A stretch of DNA of 63,894 nucleotides from Tepidiphilus sp. J10 (GTDB taxonomy: Bacteria > Pseudomonadota > Gammaproteobacteria > Burkholderiales > Thiobacillaceae). The stretch is taken from assembly GCA_945897955.1 (NCBI GenBank), contig CAMDGQ010000012.1, positions 1 to 63,894 of the forward strand, read 5' to 3'. The notes beneath the pieces are model-generated. The model searched no databases, was not told the DNA's origin, and worked only from the letters and a program-made list of their open reading frames with translations. Both the position numbers and the translations under genes were made by a program. This document shows, piece after piece, positions 9,671 to 19,151 of the stretch (its first letter is position 1; each line of letters opens with the position of its first letter).

Positions 9671-9724
9671 TAAGGTATTCCTGTAGCAATAGAGACCACT
9701 AACTCAACTGCTAAAGGAGCCATC

Positions 9725-10678
9725 ATGTTAAGAAAATCCCTTCTTCTCGCTTTGCTGGCAACGACACTGCCGGCCCAGTCCGCCCTCATTGACCTCCGTG
9801 CGGATTACTCCATCAGCCAACCCGGCTCGGGCCTTGTCTATACGGCCTCCGAGGTTGAACCCGGCGGGCAATTGACCACCGTTGGTGCAAAGGTCGCGCC
9901 TGCCATTCTGGGAGACGACATTGTCAACACTGCCCGTGACGGGGCTGCCTTTACGGGTGACCCCACGCCAGTCGGCGAAGCCACGGCCAATGGCAATGCC
10001 GCCGGCCACATCGCAGTCCAGGCCGGCTATTCCTCGTCAGCGGGCTACACCGTCGATTCCCTGCACGCCAAAACGGTGTGGTCCGACACGGTGGTCAACA
10101 ACTCCGGCGGCGACCAGTCCTACACGTTCGACTTCCACATCCTTCCCGGTGGCATCCTTGCCGGCAGCGACAATTCCGGAACCTGGGACAGCGGTGGCCT
10201 GCATGCCAGCTACAACATTCAGATCATGGTCGACAACAATGTGGTCTGGAATTCCTCCGCCTCACTGCGCGTTGGCAAGGAATCCGGCAACTTGAATCAC
10301 GACCTGGTTCTAACCGGCACCGAGCTGACGCGTATATTCTCGGATGCACTCAGCAGCGGTCTTTCCGGTCCGCTCTCTTTCGGATCATCCGGCGCCGGAT
10401 ACACATTCGGTGGCTACGATGGACTGCTCAACCTGGGTACCCTGGCCAACAACAGTTCCCTGACTCTGTCGTATCTGATGGAAGTGAGCGTGTCAGGTCG
10501 AATGGCTGAGAACGGTGTATATGCCGCCTTCGGCGATCCGCTCAACCTGACTGCTGGCGGCATGAACGGGCAGATCATCGCCTCCGGCGGCGGCCCCAAC
10601 CCGACGCCGGAACCGGCATCATTGCTGCTGCTGGGCTTGGGTCTGGCCGGCCTGGGCTGGATGAGAAAGCAGGATTGA
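9725..10678 (+). CDS. PEP-CTERM sorting domain protein, exported
   Basis: Exported protein of 317 residues with a Sec signal peptide (MLRKSLLLALLATTLPAQSA) and a C-terminal PEP-CTERM tripartite tail: PTPEPAS, a hydrophobic helix LLLLGLGLAGLGW, and basic MRKQD. Such tails are processed by EpsH-type exosortases, usually in biofilm-forming Gram-negatives with exopolysaccharide loci. The body is Gly/Ser/Thr/Asn-rich and predicted beta-rich, with no enzymatic motif I recognise. AAAGGAG precedes the start. It is monocistronic: a sigma-54-like promoter lies upstream and a terminator downstream. The exosortase gene is not in this window. Confidence 0.9.
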   Translation: MLRKSLLLALLATTLPAQSALIDLRADYSISQPGSGLVYTASEVEPGGQLTTVGAKVAPAILGDDIVNTARDGAAFTGDPTPVGEATANGNAAGHIAVQAGYSSSAGYTVDSLHAKTVWSDTVVNNSGGDQSYTFDFHILPGGILAGSDNSGTWDSGGLHASYNIQIMVDNNVVWNSSASLRVGKESGNLNHDLVLTGTELTRIFSDALSSGLSGPLSFGSSGAGYTFGGYDGLLNLGTLANNSSLTLSYLMEVSVSGRMAENGVYAAFGDPLNLTAGGMNGQIIASGGGPNPTPEPASLLLLGLGLAGLGWMRKQD

Positions 10679-10710
10679 AGCGGCGCTTCGGTCTTTTCAC
10701 CGCAGGTAAA

Positions 10711-10738
10711 CGGGGGGCGAAAGCCCCCCGCAGTTTTT
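10711..10738 (+). terminator. Rho-independent terminator after the PEP-CTERM gene
   Basis: Perfect hairpin CGGGGGGC-GAAA-GCCCCCCG with a GNRA tetraloop, followed after three bases by a run of five T. Confidence 0.9.
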
Positions 10739-10932
10739 CCGGCAAGGAAATCATCTTGTCGATTTTTTTTACACCAGCGCAAGCATCCCGAACGGCAGTG
10801 CGTGGCTAGTACCTCACCTCTGCGCGGGTGGATCGCGCCGCAGGAGAAAGCGCAGGGCGGCGCACGTTCGGGTTCGTTGCCGGTGGGGATTTGCGGTAGG
10901 CTTGCCCGGCTTCATTCCCGATTCTCACGCCC

Positions 10933-12534
10933 ATGACCCCGATCTTTCTCTACGACACGACGTTGCGCGATGGCGCGCAGCGCGAAGACATCTCTCTTTC
11001 AGTAGAGGACAAGCTGACCATCGCGCATCGTCTGGCCGCGTTCGGCATGCATTACATCGAATGCGGCTGGCCCGGTTCCAACCCGAAGGACGCGGATTTC
11101 TTCGCCCGCGCCAACCGCATGAAGCTGCCGGCGCGGCTGGCCGCTTTCGGGCGCACGCGCCACGCCAACACACGCTGCGAGAACGACTCGAATCTGCGCG
11201 CGCTGATCGAGGCCGGCACGCCGGCGGTGACTCTGGTCGGCAAGACCTGGGATTACCACGTCCGCCATGTGCTGTCGGCCTCGCTGGAAGAGAACCTGGC
11301 GATGATTCGCGACAGCGTGGCCTGGATGAAGGGCCACGGCAGGGAGGTGGTGTTCGACGCAGAGCATTTCTATGACGGTTTCCTGGTCAATCCGGATTAC
11401 GCACTGGCGACCTTGCGCGCGGCGGCGGAAGCGGGCGCGGACTGGCTGGTGCTGTGCGAAACCAACGGCGGCAAGCTGCCGTGGGAAATGGAGGCGATGA
11501 CGCGCGAGGTGGCCATACGCCTGCCCGAGGCGCGCCTGGGCGTGCATTGCCACAACGACACCGGTTGCGCGGTGGCCAATTCGCTGGCGGCGGTGCGTTC
11601 CGGCGTGACCATGGTGCAGGGCACCATCAATGGTTACGGCGAGCGGGTGGGCAATGCCGATCTGGTCACCATCCTGCCCAATCTGCAATTGAAGATGGGG
11701 CATACCGTGCTGCCGGAGGAGCGCCTGCGGGAACTGACTTCGCTGTCGCGCTTCGTCGCCGAGGTGGTCAACCTGAAGCACGACGACCACCAGCCCTACA
11801 CCGGCCATTCTGCGTTCGCGCACAAGGGCGGAATCCACGTCGCGGCGATCCTGAAGTCGCCCGACACCTATCAGCACATCGACCCGGAGCGGGTCGGCAA
11901 CGAAATGCGCGCGGTGACCTCGGAGTTGTCCGGGCGCGGCAACATCCAGTTGCAGGCGCGACGCATGGGGCTGGATCTCGACAACGAGACGGCGCAGCAC
12001 GTTCTGGCGCAGATCAAGCATCTGGAACATGAGGGCTTCACCTTCGAGGCTGCCGAGGCCAGCGTCGAGCTGATGTTCCACCGCCTCGACGCAGATTACA
12101 TCCGTCCGTTCGAACTGCTCGATTACTTCGTGATCACCGAGCGCCGCCACGGTCGCGGCCTGCTCTCCGAGGCGACTGTAAAGGTCAAGGTCGGCGATGT
12201 CGTGAAGTTCACCGCCGCCGAGGGCAACGGCCCGGTCAACGCGCTGGCGACGGCCTTGCAGGATGCGCTGGTGGAGGCGTATCCGGTGCTACGCACGGTG
12301 CGCCTGACCGATTACAAGGTGCGCATTCTGGCCGGCGGCGCGGGGACTTCGGCCAACACCCGCGTGTTGATCGACTTCCAGAGCGGCGCCGAAGGCTGGA
12401 CCACGGTGGGCGCCAGTCCGAACATCATCGACGCGAGTTGGCGGGCGCTGTCGGACAGCATGGAGTACGCGCTGGTAAGGCTGGGCAACACCGGGCAGGA
12501 ACGTCGGCTCCCGGCGCGATCTCACGCCCGGTAA
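10933..12534 (+). CDS. cimA: Citramalate synthase
   Basis: Condenses pyruvate and acetyl-CoA to citramalate, the entry to threonine-independent isoleucine synthesis. The 533-residue protein starts with the HMGL-like TIM barrel (YDTTLRDGAQRED, metal-binding GVHCHNDTGCAVANS, and the second signature GTINGYGERVGNADL) and ends in a LeuA-type dimerisation/regulatory domain (about residues 390-520). YDTTLRDGAQRE and the length fit CimA better than LeuA. It sits just upstream of leuCDB, whose enzymes process citramalate as well as isopropylmalate. Confidence 0.92.
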   Translation: MTPIFLYDTTLRDGAQREDISLSVEDKLTIAHRLAAFGMHYIECGWPGSNPKDADFFARANRMKLPARLAAFGRTRHANTRCENDSNLRALIEAGTPAVTLVGKTWDYHVRHVLSASLEENLAMIRDSVAWMKGHGREVVFDAEHFYDGFLVNPDYALATLRAAAEAGADWLVLCETNGGKLPWEMEAMTREVAIRLPEARLGVHCHNDTGCAVANSLAAVRSGVTMVQGTINGYGERVGNADLVTILPNLQLKMGHTVLPEERLRELTSLSRFVAEVVNLKHDDHQPYTGHSAFAHKGGIHVAAILKSPDTYQHIDPERVGNEMRAVTSELSGRGNIQLQARRMGLDLDNETAQHVLAQIKHLEHEGFTFEAAEASVELMFHRLDADYIRPFELLDYFVITERRHGRGLLSEATVKVKVGDVVKFTAAEGNGPVNALATALQDALVEAYPVLRTVRLTDYKVRILAGGAGTSANTRVLIDFQSGAEGWTTVGASPNIIDASWRALSDSMEYALVRLGNTGQERRLPARSHAR

Positions 12535-13019
12535 AGCCGACCGAGCAAATCAGCCGCGCGCGCCAGGGCGGTTGCGCCGTGTTCCAGCGTCAGCGCAGCC
12601 TGATGCTCGGGCGCAATCACCCAGTCGCGCATCTCCCGGGCCTGCTGCCAGAGTTTCAGATCTTCCGGCGGGATCAGGCCCTGCTTGACCAGCGTGCGCA
12701 GGTTGTGGCCAAAGGAGAGTGGATGCTGCCGACCCTGGTTGTCGGCGCAACTCACCGGCAGTCCGGTTTCGGCGCAACGCGCGCGCACGCCATTTTCGAG
12801 GACGCGATAGCACTGCTCTGCGCCCATCGCCATCAATGGCTGGAAGAAATAGCCGTACAGCATGCCGCCGCGCGCCGCCTCGAACATGCGGGCGATGTCC
12901 GGCCGCACGGCGGGGTCGAGGCGGATCGAGAGAAACGCCTCGCGCCATTTGCGCGCCTCCACGCTGCGGCCATTACCGCCGTCCAACTGCAACCAGTTGT
13001 CATGATCTATCGCTTTCAT
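12522..13019 (-). CDS. Unrecognised 165-residue protein, antisense to the cimA end
   Basis: I do not recognise this family. The ATG at 13019 opens MKAIDHDNWLQLDGG; the frame continues 18 codons upstream without a better start. The protein is soluble and probably helical, with a conserved-looking core (ARMFEAARGGMLYGYFFQPLMAMGAEQCYRVLENG) that resembles small uncharacterised proteobacterial proteins with HEPN- or DUF-like helices, but no catalytic motif is clear. Its stop overlaps the cimA end by 13 nt in convergent orientation. Amino-acid composition and third-position GC look like real coding sequence. Confidence 0.7.
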   Translation of the reverse strand: MKAIDHDNWLQLDGGNGRSVEARKWREAFLSIRLDPAVRPDIARMFEAARGGMLYGYFFQPLMAMGAEQCYRVLENGVRARCAETGLPVSCADNQGRQHPLSFGHNLRTLVKQGLIPPEDLKLWQQAREMRDWVIAPEHQAALTLEHGATALARAADLLGRLYRA

Positions 13020-13166
13020 GGCGGAATTCTCGCTCACACCGCAGGAACGGGGAAATGAACCCGGCTTCTCCATGTTGGGTTACTCATGGACGACCCCTTA
13101 CAACATCGCCTTGCCCCCTCCGACGTGAAATAATCCGCCCCTTCTTTCAGCCGCCACGACTTTGCC

Positions 13167-14594
13167 ATGACCACACCGCAAACGCTCTACGACAAACTCT
13201 GGGACGCGCATGTCGTCCATCAGGAAGCGAACGGCACCGCGTTGATCTATATCGACCGCCATCTGGTGCATGAAGTCACCAGCCCGCAGGCTTTCGAAGG
13301 CTTGAAGCTTTCCGGCCGCAAGATGTGGCGGGCGAGCACGGTACTGGCGACGCCCGACCACAATGTACCGACGACCGCTCGCGCGGCCGGCATCGTCGAT
13401 CCGGTGTCGCGCACGCAGGTCGAAACCCTGGATGCCAATTGCGCCGAACTCGGCCTCAACGAATTCCGCATGAGCGACCATCGTCAGGGCATCGTTCACG
13501 TCATCGGCCCGGAACAGGGCTTTACCTTGCCGGGCGCGACGCTGGTCTGCGGCGATTCGCATACCAGCACGCACGGCGCCTTCGCCGCGCTGGCATTCGG
13601 CATCGGCACTTCCGAGGTCGAGCATGTCATGGCGACGCAATGCCTGTGGCAGACCAAGTCGCGCGGCATGCTGGTGAAGGTGGACGGCGACCTGCCGCAA
13701 GGCGTCACCGCGAAGGACATCGCGCTGGCGATCATCGGCAGGATCGGCACCGCCGGCGGCACCGGCTACGCGGTCGAGTTTGGCGGTTCCGCCATTCGCG
13801 CCTTGTCGATGGAAGGCCGCATGACCCTGTGCAACATGGCGATCGAGGCCGGCGCCCGTGCCGGCATGGTGGCGGCCGACGAGAAAACCATTGCTTATGT
13901 CGAAGGGCGTCCGCAGGCGCCGAAAGGCGCGGCCTGGGAGCAGGCGGTGGCTTACTGGCGCACGCTGCATTCCGACCCGGATGCCGGCTTTGACGCCGTG
14001 GTTGAACTGAATGCAGCCGAGATCAAGCCGCAGGTCACCTGGGGCACCTCGCCGGAAATGGTGTTGGCGGTGGACGCGAAAGTGCCGAATCCGGCTGACG
14101 CGCCGAACGCGGTCAAGAAAACCGACTGGGAACGCGCGCTGGCCTATATGGGCCTGACCGCCGGCACGCCGATCGCCGAAATCGCGATCGACAAGGCGTT
14201 CATCGGTTCCTGCACCAATTCACGCATCGAAGACTTGCGCGAGGCCGCCGCCGTGGCGCGCTGGGCCTCCGGTCAGGGTCGCAAGGTCGCCGCGAATGTG
14301 AAGCTGGCGATGGTGGTGCCGGGTTCCGGCCTGGTCAAGGCGCAGGCCGAGGCCGAGGGACTGGACAAGGACTTCGTCGCGGCCGGCTTTGAATGGCGTG
14401 ATCCGGGCTGTTCCATGTGCCTGGCGATGAACGCCGACCGCCTGGAGCCGGGCGAGCGCTGCGCCTCCACCTCGAACCGCAATTTCGAGGGCCGCCAGGG
14501 CCAGGGCGGCCGCACGCATCTGGTCTCGCCGGCGATGGCGGCAGCGGCGGCGGTATTTGGACATTTTGTTGATATTCGCGAGGTGATGAGATGA
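13167..14594 (+). CDS. leuC: 3-isopropylmalate dehydratase, large subunit
   Basis: Aconitase-family 4Fe-4S enzyme that isomerises 2- to 3-isopropylmalate, and also citramalate in the CimA route. The 475-residue protein has [28 protein letters not shown] and the cluster-ligand region [13 protein letters not shown] together with [13 protein letters not shown] (two further Cys ligands). It starts leuC - small lipoprotein - leuD - uma2 - leuB - asd. Its stop overlaps the start of the small downstream gene (ATGA). Confidence 0.98.
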   Translation: MTTPQTLYDKLWDAHVVHQEANGTALIYIDRHLVHEVTSPQAFEGLKLSGRKMWRASTVLATPDHNVPTTARAAGIVDPVSRTQVETLDANCAELGLNEFRMSDHRQGIVHVIGPEQGFTLPGATLVCGDSHTSTHGAFAALAFGIGTSEVEHVMATQCLWQTKSRGMLVKVDGDLPQGVTAKDIALAIIGRIGTAGGTGYAVEFGGSAIRALSMEGRMTLCNMAIEAGARAGMVAADEKTIAYVEGRPQAPKGAAWEQAVAYWRTLHSDPDAGFDAVVELNAAEIKPQVTWGTSPEMVLAVDAKVPNPADAPNAVKKTDWERALAYMGLTAGTPIAEIAIDKAFIGSCTNSRIEDLREAAAVARWASGQGRKVAANVKLAMVVPGSGLVKAQAEAEGLDKDFVAAGFEWRDPGCSMCLAMNADRLEPGERCASTSNRNFEGRQGQGGRTHLVSPAMAAAAAVFGHFVDIREVMR

Positions 14595-14752
14595 CAACTC
14601 CGCAAAAGTGGATTCTGTTTGGCGTGGTGAAGTTGGCCTTGTTGGCGGTGGCGGTCGGCGTGGTGTTCAGCATCTACGGCTGCAACACCATGCAGGGTAT
14701 CGGCCAGGACATCGAGAAGGCCGGCGAGGCCATCCAGAGGTCGACGCGATGA
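14591..14752 (+). CDS. Entericidin-like small membrane/lipoprotein
   Basis: A 53-codon gene tightly fitted between leuC and leuD, overlapping both by ATGA (4 nt). The peptide has a basic N-terminus, a hydrophobic segment (about residues 8-28), a cysteine in SIYGCNT, and a tail [18 protein letters not shown] that matches the entericidin A/B pattern (CNT-x2-G-x-G-x-DI-x3-G). The lipobox is imperfect because Tyr occupies position -2, so lipidation is uncertain. Entericidins are small envelope lipoproteins linked to toxin/antidote-like lysis control in E. coli. Translational coupling suggests it is made with LeuC/LeuD. Confidence 0.75.
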   Translation: MTTPQKWILFGVVKLALLAVAVGVVFSIYGCNTMQGIGQDIEKAGEAIQRSTR

Positions 14753-15387
14753 AGCCGTTCACCCGCCTTGATGGCCTGGTCGCTCCGCTCGACCGCGCAA
14801 ATGTCGATACCGACGCGATCATCCCCAAGCAATTCCTGAAGTCGATCAAGCGTTCCGGCTTCGGCCCGAATGCATTCGACGAATGGCGCTATCTCGATCG
14901 CGGCGAGCCGGGCATGGATTGCGCGAATCGCCCGCTGAATCCGGATTTCGTGCTCAATCAGGCGCGTTACCAGGGAGCCTCGGTCCTGCTTGCGCGGGAA
15001 AACTTCGGTTGCGGTTCGTCGCGCGAACATGCGCCGTGGGCGCTGGAGGATTACGGTTTCCGCACCATCATCGCGCCCTCCTTCGCCGACATCTTTTTCA
15101 ACAACTGCTTCAAGAATGGCGTCCTGCCCATCGTGCTGGCCGCCGAAGTGGTCGATCGCCTGTTCAAGCAGGCCGAGGCGACCGAGGGCTACCGCCTCGA
15201 TATCGACCTGGCCGCACAGACCGTGACCACCCCGTCCGGCGAGGTGATCGCCTTCGCGGTCGATGGCGAGCGGAAGAACCGCCTTTTGAATGGTCTCGAC
15301 GACATCGGCCTGACCCTGCAATACACCGAACAGATCAAGGCCTACGAGTCGCGTCGCCGCGCCGAGGCGGCTTGGTTGTTCATCTGA
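14749..15387 (+). CDS. leuD: 3-isopropylmalate dehydratase, small subunit
   Basis: Swivel-domain partner of LeuC. The 212-residue protein has [16 protein letters not shown] near the N-terminus and the conserved [16 protein letters not shown], both diagnostic. The ATG at 14749 overlaps the stop of the small upstream gene. Upstream in-frame codons read through the other gene in a different frame and lack similarity, so the longer frame is not used. Confidence 0.97.
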   Translation: MKPFTRLDGLVAPLDRANVDTDAIIPKQFLKSIKRSGFGPNAFDEWRYLDRGEPGMDCANRPLNPDFVLNQARYQGASVLLARENFGCGSSREHAPWALEDYGFRTIIAPSFADIFFNNCFKNGVLPIVLAAEVVDRLFKQAEATEGYRLDIDLAAQTVTTPSGEVIAFAVDGERKNRLLNGLDDIGLTLQYTEQIKAYESRRRAEAAWLFI

Positions 15388-15397
15388 GGAGAGGCGC

Positions 15398-15859
15398 ATG
15401 CAATGGTCTGAAGTCATTGCCGATCCCACATTGCGGAATTTGCCCTACAAGATCGAACTCAATAAATGGGGGGTGATCGAGATGAGTCCGGCCTCGAATT
15501 GGCATGCCCTGACGCAGGGTGACCTGGTTGTGCTGCTGCGTGGCTTTTTTCAGTTTGGCCGTGTATTCGTCGAGTGTTCCATCCAGACGACAGATGGTGT
15601 GCGAGTCCCCGATGTAGCTTGGTGTTCTGACGAGTTTCTCCAGACTTATGGCGAGCAGACTCCTTTCCCCAAAGCGCCTGAACTCTGCATCGAAGTGGTC
15701 TCTCCTTCCAACAGCCGCCATGAGATGGAGCGCAAGATCGGCCTGTTTCTTGAAGCCGGTGCGCAGGAAGTCTGGCTGGTTTCGCGTGAATGTTTCGAGT
15801 TCTACGGCGCGGAAGGCCGCCGCGAACGCTCCGGCTTCGGAATTGAACCCCACCTTTAA
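15398..15859 (+). CDS. Uma2-family PD-(D/E)XK nuclease-like protein
   Basis: A 153-residue Uma2/DUF820-type protein with the restriction-endonuclease-like fold signature: VRVPDVAWCSDEF (Asp), PELCIEVVSPSN (Glu) and KIGLFLEAGAQEVWLV (Lys region). The family is abundant in cyanobacteria and scattered elsewhere; its role is unsettled, with mobile-DNA or defence use proposed. It lies 10 nt after leuD and 15 nt before leuB, so it is co-transcribed with leucine genes. Its lower GC and isolation suggest an insertion into the operon. Confidence 0.8.
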   Translation: MQWSEVIADPTLRNLPYKIELNKWGVIEMSPASNWHALTQGDLVVLLRGFFQFGRVFVECSIQTTDGVRVPDVAWCSDEFLQTYGEQTPFPKAPELCIEVVSPSNSRHEMERKIGLFLEAGAQEVWLVSRECFEFYGAEGRRERSGFGIEPHL

Positions 15860-15874
15860 CTTAAGGAAAACAAA

Positions 15875-16936
15875 GTGAAACTCGCAGTTTTGCCGGGTGA
15901 CGGCATCGGCAAGGAGATCGTCGCTCAGGCGGTCAAGGTTCTCGAAGTGCTCAAGCGTGAAGGCGCCGCCATCGAGATGGAATACGGCAACATCGGCGGC
16001 GCCGGCTATGACGCCGAGGGCGATCCGCTGCCGGACACGACACTGAAACTGTCGAAGCAGGCCGATGCGGTGCTGCTCGGCGCCGTCGGCGGTCCGCAGT
16101 ACGACAAGCTGGATCGGCCGCTGCGTCCCGAGCGCGGCCTGCTGCGCATCCGCAAGGAATTGAATCTGTTCGCCAACCTGCGTCCGGCGCTGCTGTATCC
16201 GGAACTGGCCGGCGCGTCCTCGCTGAAGCCTGAAGTGGTGTCCGGGCTGGATATCATGATCGTGCGTGAGCTGACCGGCGACGTGTACTTCGGCCAGCCA
16301 CGCGGCATCGAGATCAGGAATGGCGAGCGGGTCGGCTTCAACACCATGATCTATTCCGAGTCGGAAGTCCGCCGGGTGGCGCATGTCGCTTTCGGCATCG
16401 CGATGAAGCGCGGCAAGAAGCTGTGCTCGGTGGAAAAGGCCAACGTGCTGGAATGCTCGGAACTGTGGCGCGACGTAGTGGCCGAGGTGGCGAAGGACTA
16501 CCTCGAGGTGGAACTGTCCTCCCTGTATGTCGACAACGCCGCCATGCAACTGGTGAAGAACCCGAAGCAATTCGACGTGATCGTTACCGGCAATATCTTC
16601 GGCGACATCCTGTCCGACCAGGCTTCGATGCTGTCTGGATCAATCGGCATGCTGCCGTCGGCCTCGCTGGACGCGAACAACAAGGGCATGTACGAGCCGA
16701 TCCACGGCTCGGCGCCGGATATCGCCGGCAAGGATATCGCCAATCCGCTGGCGACGATCCTGTCGGTGGCGATGATGTATCGCTACACCTTCGCCGACAT
16801 GGCGACCGCCGATCGGATTGAAAATGCTGTCAAGAAGGTGATCGCGCGCGGCTTCCGCACTGGCGACATCTGGACCGAAGGAACGACGCGCGTGTCATGT
16901 TCGGGCATGGGCGATGAGGTTGTCGCGGCGCTGTAA
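15875..16936 (+). CDS. leuB: 3-isopropylmalate dehydrogenase
   Basis: NAD-dependent oxidative decarboxylase forming 2-oxoisocaproate; it can also act on citramalate-derived 3-methylmalate. The 353-residue protein has [11 protein letters not shown] at the N-terminus, ALLYPEL and FANLRPA substrate loops, and the family signature [26 protein letters not shown] plus [19 protein letters not shown] for NAD binding. An AAGGAAA-like ribosome site precedes the ATG. It continues into asd after 28 nt. Confidence 0.98.
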   Translation: MKLAVLPGDGIGKEIVAQAVKVLEVLKREGAAIEMEYGNIGGAGYDAEGDPLPDTTLKLSKQADAVLLGAVGGPQYDKLDRPLRPERGLLRIRKELNLFANLRPALLYPELAGASSLKPEVVSGLDIMIVRELTGDVYFGQPRGIEIRNGERVGFNTMIYSESEVRRVAHVAFGIAMKRGKKLCSVEKANVLECSELWRDVVAEVAKDYLEVELSSLYVDNAAMQLVKNPKQFDVIVTGNIFGDILSDQASMLSGSIGMLPSASLDANNKGMYEPIHGSAPDIAGKDIANPLATILSVAMMYRYTFADMATADRIENAVKKVIARGFRTGDIWTEGTTRVSCSGMGDEVVAAL

Positions 16937-16964
16937 CCAATTGAATGCAAACAAGGTGAATGAC

Positions 16965-18077
16965 ATGAAGCGAGTAGGTCTGGTTGGCTGGCGCGGTATG
17001 GTGGGTTCGGTATTGATGGGCCGGATGCGGGAAGAGCGGGATTTCGATCAGATCGATCCGGTGTTCTTCACCACGTCGAATGTTGGTGGCAAGGGTCCGG
17101 ACATAGGCAAGGACGTGCCGGCGTTGAAGGACGCGATGTCGATTGACGATCTGAAGGCGATGGACATCATCATCACCGCGCAGGGCGGCGATTACACCAA
17201 GGAGGTGTATCCGAAACTGCGCGCCGCCGGCTGGAACGGCTACTGGATCGACGCCGCCTCGGCGCTGCGGATGCAGGACGAGGCGATCATCATCCTCGAC
17301 CCGGTCAACAAGGACGTGATCAAGAATGGCCTCGCCAACGGCGTGAAGACCTACGTCGGCGGCAATTGCACGGTGTCGCTGATGCTGATGGCGATCGGCG
17401 GCCTGTTCGACGCCGGACTGATCGAGTGGATTTCGCCGATGACCTACCAGGCGGCTTCCGGCGCAGGCGCACGCAATATGCGCGAATTGATCAAGCAGAT
17501 GGGCGCGGTGCATGCCGAGGTGGCCGATCTGGTCGCCGACCCGGCTGCCGCGATCCTGGAAATCGACAAAAAGGTGGCCGATTTCATCCGCTCAGACCGC
17601 TACCCGCTCGATGCCTGGCCGGTGCCGCTGGCCGGCAATCTGATCCCGTGGATCGACGTCGCGCTGGCTTCCGGCCAGTCGAAGGAAGAATGGAAGGCGC
17701 AGGTCGAGGCCAACAAGATTCTCGGCCGCTCTGATAATCAGATTCCGATCGACGGACTATGCGTGCGTGTCGGCGCGATGCGCTGCCACTCGCAGGCGCT
17801 GACCATCAAGATGACCAGGGATGTGCCGCTGGACGACATCCACGCCCTCATCGCGGCGCATAACGATTGGGTGAAAGTGGTGCCCAACGACCGCGAAATC
17901 ACCATGCGCGAACTGACCCCGGCTGCCGTCACCGGAACATTGACGGTGCCGGTCGGACGCATGCGCAAGCTGAACATGGGGCCGCAATACCTGACCGCGT
18001 TCACCGTCGGCGACCAGCTCCTGTGGGGCGCGGCCGAACCCTTGCGCCGCATGCTGCGCATCATTCTGGAAGGTTGA
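16965..18077 (+). CDS. asd: Aspartate-semialdehyde dehydrogenase
   Basis: NADPH-dependent enzyme making aspartate semialdehyde from aspartyl phosphate, for Lys/Met/Thr and cell-wall DAP. The 370-residue protein starts [18 protein letters not shown] (nucleotide-binding loop) and has the catalytic cysteine in [33 protein letters not shown] and [15 protein letters not shown] are also typical of the gammaproteobacterial/betaproteobacterial type. I chose the ATG at 16965 over an upstream in-frame codon inside leuB. Confidence 0.97.
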   Translation: MKRVGLVGWRGMVGSVLMGRMREERDFDQIDPVFFTTSNVGGKGPDIGKDVPALKDAMSIDDLKAMDIIITAQGGDYTKEVYPKLRAAGWNGYWIDAASALRMQDEAIIILDPVNKDVIKNGLANGVKTYVGGNCTVSLMLMAIGGLFDAGLIEWISPMTYQAASGAGARNMRELIKQMGAVHAEVADLVADPAAAILEIDKKVADFIRSDRYPLDAWPVPLAGNLIPWIDVALASGQSKEEWKAQVEANKILGRSDNQIPIDGLCVRVGAMRCHSQALTIKMTRDVPLDDIHALIAAHNDWVKVVPNDREITMRELTPAAVTGTLTVPVGRMRKLNMGPQYLTAFTVGDQLLWGAAEPLRRMLRIILEG

Positions 18078-18082
18078 ACACA

Positions 18083-19021
18083 TTGGCAGCAGAGTTTTCG
18101 ACATCCCAGTTCGATCTGGCTGTGCTTGGAGCGGATACGCCGCTGGGCGAGGCAGTGTTGTCCAATCTTGACGAACATGAAGTACCCATCGGCCGCCTGT
18201 TTGCACTGACCATGAACGAGCCGGAAGATAACGTCAGCTTCCGGGGCGAAGATTGGCCCTGTATGGCCGCAACGGAGTTTGACTTCGGCCAGGCGCAGGC
18301 CATGATTGTCGCCGGTCGCGGTGCTGCGATCTCGCGTCTGATCGAACGTATCCGCAAGGAACGTCCGACCATGCCGATCCTGGAAGCGGACGCGGTCGAT
18401 CCGGCTGCGGCGGTCATCGCCGCAAGGGTGCTCAAGCCGATTGCCGCGCTGGCAGGACTCACCTCGGCGGAGGCGTTCGTCACCTTGCCGGTCTCCCTTG
18501 CCGGCAAGGAGGGCGTCGAAGAACTGGTGCAACAGACACGCGGCTTGTTCAACATGGAGAGCCCGGAACCCGAGGTTTTTCCTCTTCAGATCGCATTCAA
18601 CCTGATTCCCAAAACACGAGAGAAGCAGGTGCCGGATTACGAGTCCCAGCTGACCCAGACGACCGCCCGTTTGGCCAATGGTGTAACGGTCGGTTTCACG
18701 GCGGTTACCGGTCCTTTGTTCTTTGGCGCAGCGATGGCACTGCATGTGCGGACAGTCCCTGCCCTGGACCTGGCTGCATTGCGCAATGCCTTGCGACATC
18801 AGGATGGCATCACGCTGATGGAAGACGATCATCCGGCGGCCATGCCGACACCGGCGACAGATGCCCTGGGCAGCCAGGATGTATTTGTTGGCGGAATTCG
18901 TCTTGACGGCGAGTTGTGCCGACTCTGGCTGGTGTTTGACCCGATCACGCTGGATGCCGCGCGGATGGCGGCAAGCGTGGAAAATTGGATTGATAAGCCC
19001 GCAACTTCAATGCTAACGTAA
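18083..19021 (+). CDS. Usg-like semialdehyde-dehydrogenase homologue, probably non-catalytic
   Basis: A 312-residue homologue of E. coli Usg, the aspartate-semialdehyde-dehydrogenase-like protein encoded next to truA. It starts at a TTG 5 nt after asd, within LAAEFSTSQFDLAVLGADTPLGEAVLSNL, a degenerate NAD-binding fold. The catalytic GGNC motif of Asd is absent, so oxidoreductase activity is unlikely. The only ATG codons in frame lie well inside the fold, which supports the TTG start. The position between asd and fimV/truA is usual in betaproteobacteria. Its function is unknown. Confidence 0.82.
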   Translation: MAAEFSTSQFDLAVLGADTPLGEAVLSNLDEHEVPIGRLFALTMNEPEDNVSFRGEDWPCMAATEFDFGQAQAMIVAGRGAAISRLIERIRKERPTMPILEADAVDPAAAVIAARVLKPIAALAGLTSAEAFVTLPVSLAGKEGVEELVQQTRGLFNMESPEPEVFPLQIAFNLIPKTREKQVPDYESQLTQTTARLANGVTVGFTAVTGPLFFGAAMALHVRTVPALDLAALRNALRHQDGITLMEDDHPAAMPTPATDALGSQDVFVGGIRLDGELCRLWLVFDPITLDAARMAASVENWIDKPATSMLT

Positions 19022-19151
19022 GATTTCCTTCAGATAGCGCGTCTAAGCCCATGAGAAATTTCACAAATTCGGGCGGGACGAAGTCGATCGGCGAGGAAGA
19101 ATCGGGGACTATTCAGGATGGTCTCGAAGACAGAGGATACAAGGCGAAGCG

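Noticed and set aside
9412-9702. 96-codon plus-strand frame spanning the MFS end and the PEP-CTERM promoter region
   Set aside because: Overlaps the MFS gene out of frame, no ribosome site, covers the sigma-54 promoter, no homology.
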